The position numbers and the translations under genes are program-made. A stretch of 64,000 nucleotides of DNA from CAVZCC01 sp963773765. Lineage in GTDB: Bacteria; Actinomycetota; Acidimicrobiia; Acidimicrobiales; Microtrichaceae. Positions 62,978-64,000 of the stretch are shown piece by piece. A model generated the notes under the pieces. The model made no database searches and was not told where the DNA came from. It worked only from the letters and a program-made list of their open reading frames with translations. How positions within the stretch are numbered: the first letter of the stretch is position 1; every line of letters begins with the position of its first letter. Where the stretch lies: contig CAVZCC010000003.1 of the NCBI GenBank assembly GCA_963773765.1, positions 62,001-126,000 on the forward strand, in the 5' to 3' direction.

Positions 62978-62993
62978 CTGACACGCGCGTCAG
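62978..62993 (+). promoter_or_regulatory. 16-bp operator-like palindrome before the SDR gene
   Basis: CTGACACGCGCGTCAG is a palindrome with 14 of 16 symmetric positions (arms CTGAC and GTCAG). A TANNNT box (TAACCT, 62974-62979) overlaps its left edge. This layout suits a TetR-type repressor; no such gene lies in the window. Confidence 0.5.
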
Positions 62994-63018
62994 TTTCCGG
63001 CGCGCCGGGTTCGGGGGT

Positions 63019-63855
63019 GTGGGCGTGTTCGATCCGCAGGGCAAGCGAGTGCTGGTGACCGGGGCCTCCTCGGGGTTGGGCGCGGAGCTGGCCGTCGGTC
63101 TGGCCGGTCGAGGCGCCACGGTGGGACTGTGCGCCCGCCGGGCCGACCGCCTGGACGATGTCCTGGCCCATGTCCGGACGACCTCGCCCGACAGCTGTTC
63201 CTGGACGGTGGACCTGTCCGACCTGGACGGGATCGACGGGTTCGCCGCCGGCGTGGTCGATCGGTTCGGGGGGCTCGACGTGCTCATCAACAACGCCGGC
63301 ATCCCCAAGCGCCGCTGGGCCTGGGACCACCGGCCCGACGAGGTGGGCGACGTCCTGCGCATCAACGTGGAGTCACCCATCCGGCTCACCACCGCGCTGC
63401 TCCCCGCCCTGGGCCAGGCCGCCGGGCACGTGGTCTTCATCGGCTCCGTCGCCGCCCGCCTGGCCCCACCCAACGAGGCCGTGTACGCCGCGTCCAAGGC
63501 CGCGGTCACCGCCTTCGCCGAGTGCCTGCGGGTGGACCTGGGTGTGGCCGGCAGCGACATCGGTGTGCACGTGGTCCAGCCCGGCGTGCTGGGCACGGAC
63601 CTGTTCGCCCTGCCCGACAACGACGAGTCCCTGTCCGACATCGAGCCCCTGCCGCCGTCGGCCATCGTGGGTGCGGTCCTCTCCGCCCTGGAGTCGGGAC
63701 GGACCGAGACCTTCGTGCCCGAGTGGTTCACCGACCTGCCCCCGGTGAAGACCGGTGACCTGGACGGCTTCCTGCAGGGCGCGGTCGAGTACACCCAGCA
63801 GCGCCTGGAGGCGCTGGACCGGCCGGCGCCGACCGCTCCCGGAGGCCACCCATGA
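63019..63855 (+). CDS. Short-chain dehydrogenase/reductase
   Basis: 278 residues from GTG 63019 (GTG 63025 also possible). TGASSGLG nucleotide-binding loop, NNAG, and the catalytic set Ser (IGSVAARL), YAASK with Tyr and Lys are complete, so a classical SDR using NAD(P). The substrate is unknown. Its stop overlaps the start of the amine oxidase by ATGA, so the two probably share a pathway that handles an aldehyde or carbonyl product. Confidence 0.88.
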   Translation: MGVFDPQGKRVLVTGASSGLGAELAVGLAGRGATVGLCARRADRLDDVLAHVRTTSPDSCSWTVDLSDLDGIDGFAAGVVDRFGGLDVLINNAGIPKRRWAWDHRPDEVGDVLRINVESPIRLTTALLPALGQAAGHVVFIGSVAARLAPPNEAVYAASKAAVTAFAECLRVDLGVAGSDIGVHVVQPGVLGTDLFALPDNDESLSDIEPLPPSAIVGAVLSALESGRTETFVPEWFTDLPPVKTGDLDGFLQGAVEYTQQRLEALDRPAPTAPGGHP

Positions 63856-64000
63856 CCGCCACCCACCCCCTCTCCCTGCTGGACGCCGACGAGGTCAGCG
63901 CCACCAAGGAGGTCCTGGCCGCAGCGGGCGAGCTCCCCGACGGCGCCGCCGTCGCCCACATCATCCTGGAGGAGCCGGACAAGGCCGCCCTGGCCGACTG
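63852..64000 (+). CDS. Copper amine oxidase, N-terminal fragment (window ends)
   Basis: From ATG 63852, HPLSLLDADEVSATKEVLAAAGELPDGAAVAHIILEEPDKAAL fits the N2 domain of primary-amine (tyramine-type) oxidases, typically HPLxPLxADEI... The catalytic topaquinone Tyr and copper His lie beyond the window. It overlaps the SDR stop by ATGA. Confidence 0.65.
   Translation, partial: MTATHPLSLLDADEVSATKEVLAAAGELPDGAAVAHIILEEPDKAALAD

Overview
The window is high-GC actinobacterial chromosome from about position 4,490 to the end, joined to an unrelated, lower-GC piece at 1 to about 4,490. The main part is very GC-rich and GTG starts are frequent. It carries a SigR/RsrA-type redox switch next to a mycoredoxin-like gene, DisA, ClpC, an LppM-like lipoprotein, a PknH-like receptor kinase, and a folE-folP-folB-folK-panC-nadB-nadC-coaX-lysS block. 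Many genes begin with no leader, 6-8 bases after a TANNNT box. Together these point to Actinomycetota, most likely Acidimicrobiia (inferred from gene content and order, not from a search). The first 4.5 kb has balanced codon use, a WD40 protein with a Tat signal and a Cys-rich tail, and a PPC-domain secreted protein. It looks like Chloroflexota (Anaerolineae-like). The two parts meet inside one open frame whose first half is a methyltransferase and whose second half is an ArsR repressor, so the join is probably an assembly chimera.

Layout. 1-4,490: foreign piece (end of a response regulator, a membrane protein, the WD40 protein, the PPC protein, a small membrane protein, half a methyltransferase). 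4,490-7,146: ArsR and its SulP anion transporter, then an acyltransferase. 7,201-15,566: one leftward unit with two MacA/HlyD-type adaptors, a MacB-type ATPase and permease, a small lipoprotein, and a response regulator with its histidine kinase. 15,741-17,193: diguanylate cyclase and a 50-residue Cys-rich protein under a CsoR-like palindrome. 17,242-25,189: RlmB, IspF, IspD, a Crp/Fnr regulator, a dienelactone hydrolase, a YdeI-like protein, DisA, RadA, LppM-like. 25,280-35,184: ClpC, polyprenyl diphosphate synthase, two ABM monooxygenases, a hydrolase, a cupredoxin, a GT-C-like enzyme and an Fe(III) ABC importer. 35,235-42,196: a flippase-glycosyltransferase fusion, a Ser/Thr kinase, an FHA protein, an FAD amine-oxidase-like protein and an Fe-type ABC ATPase. 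42,193-54,157: a long leftward cofactor block (LysS, CoaX, NadC, NadB, PanC, FolK, FolB, FolP, FolE) ending at FtsH, with a pseudophosphatase, a DUF2520 protein and a minimal molybdopterin-fold-like protein inside it. 54,251-64,000: a kinase-flippase fusion, Hpt, TilS, a zincin-like protein, RsrA/SigR with a new small zinc-ribbon gene, a mycoredoxin, a ferritin-like diiron protein, an SDR and the start of a copper amine oxidase.

Genes are tightly packed. Most neighbours on one strand overlap by ATGA or GTGA, so translational coupling is the rule. No tRNA, rRNA, CRISPR, insertion sequence or phage gene was seen, and no gene-free stretch exceeds 300 bases. At least twenty-one frameshifts interrupt otherwise well-conserved genes. 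They usually lie in short G or C runs and occur in both parts, so most are probably sequence errors; affected genes are given at their reconstructed full extent.
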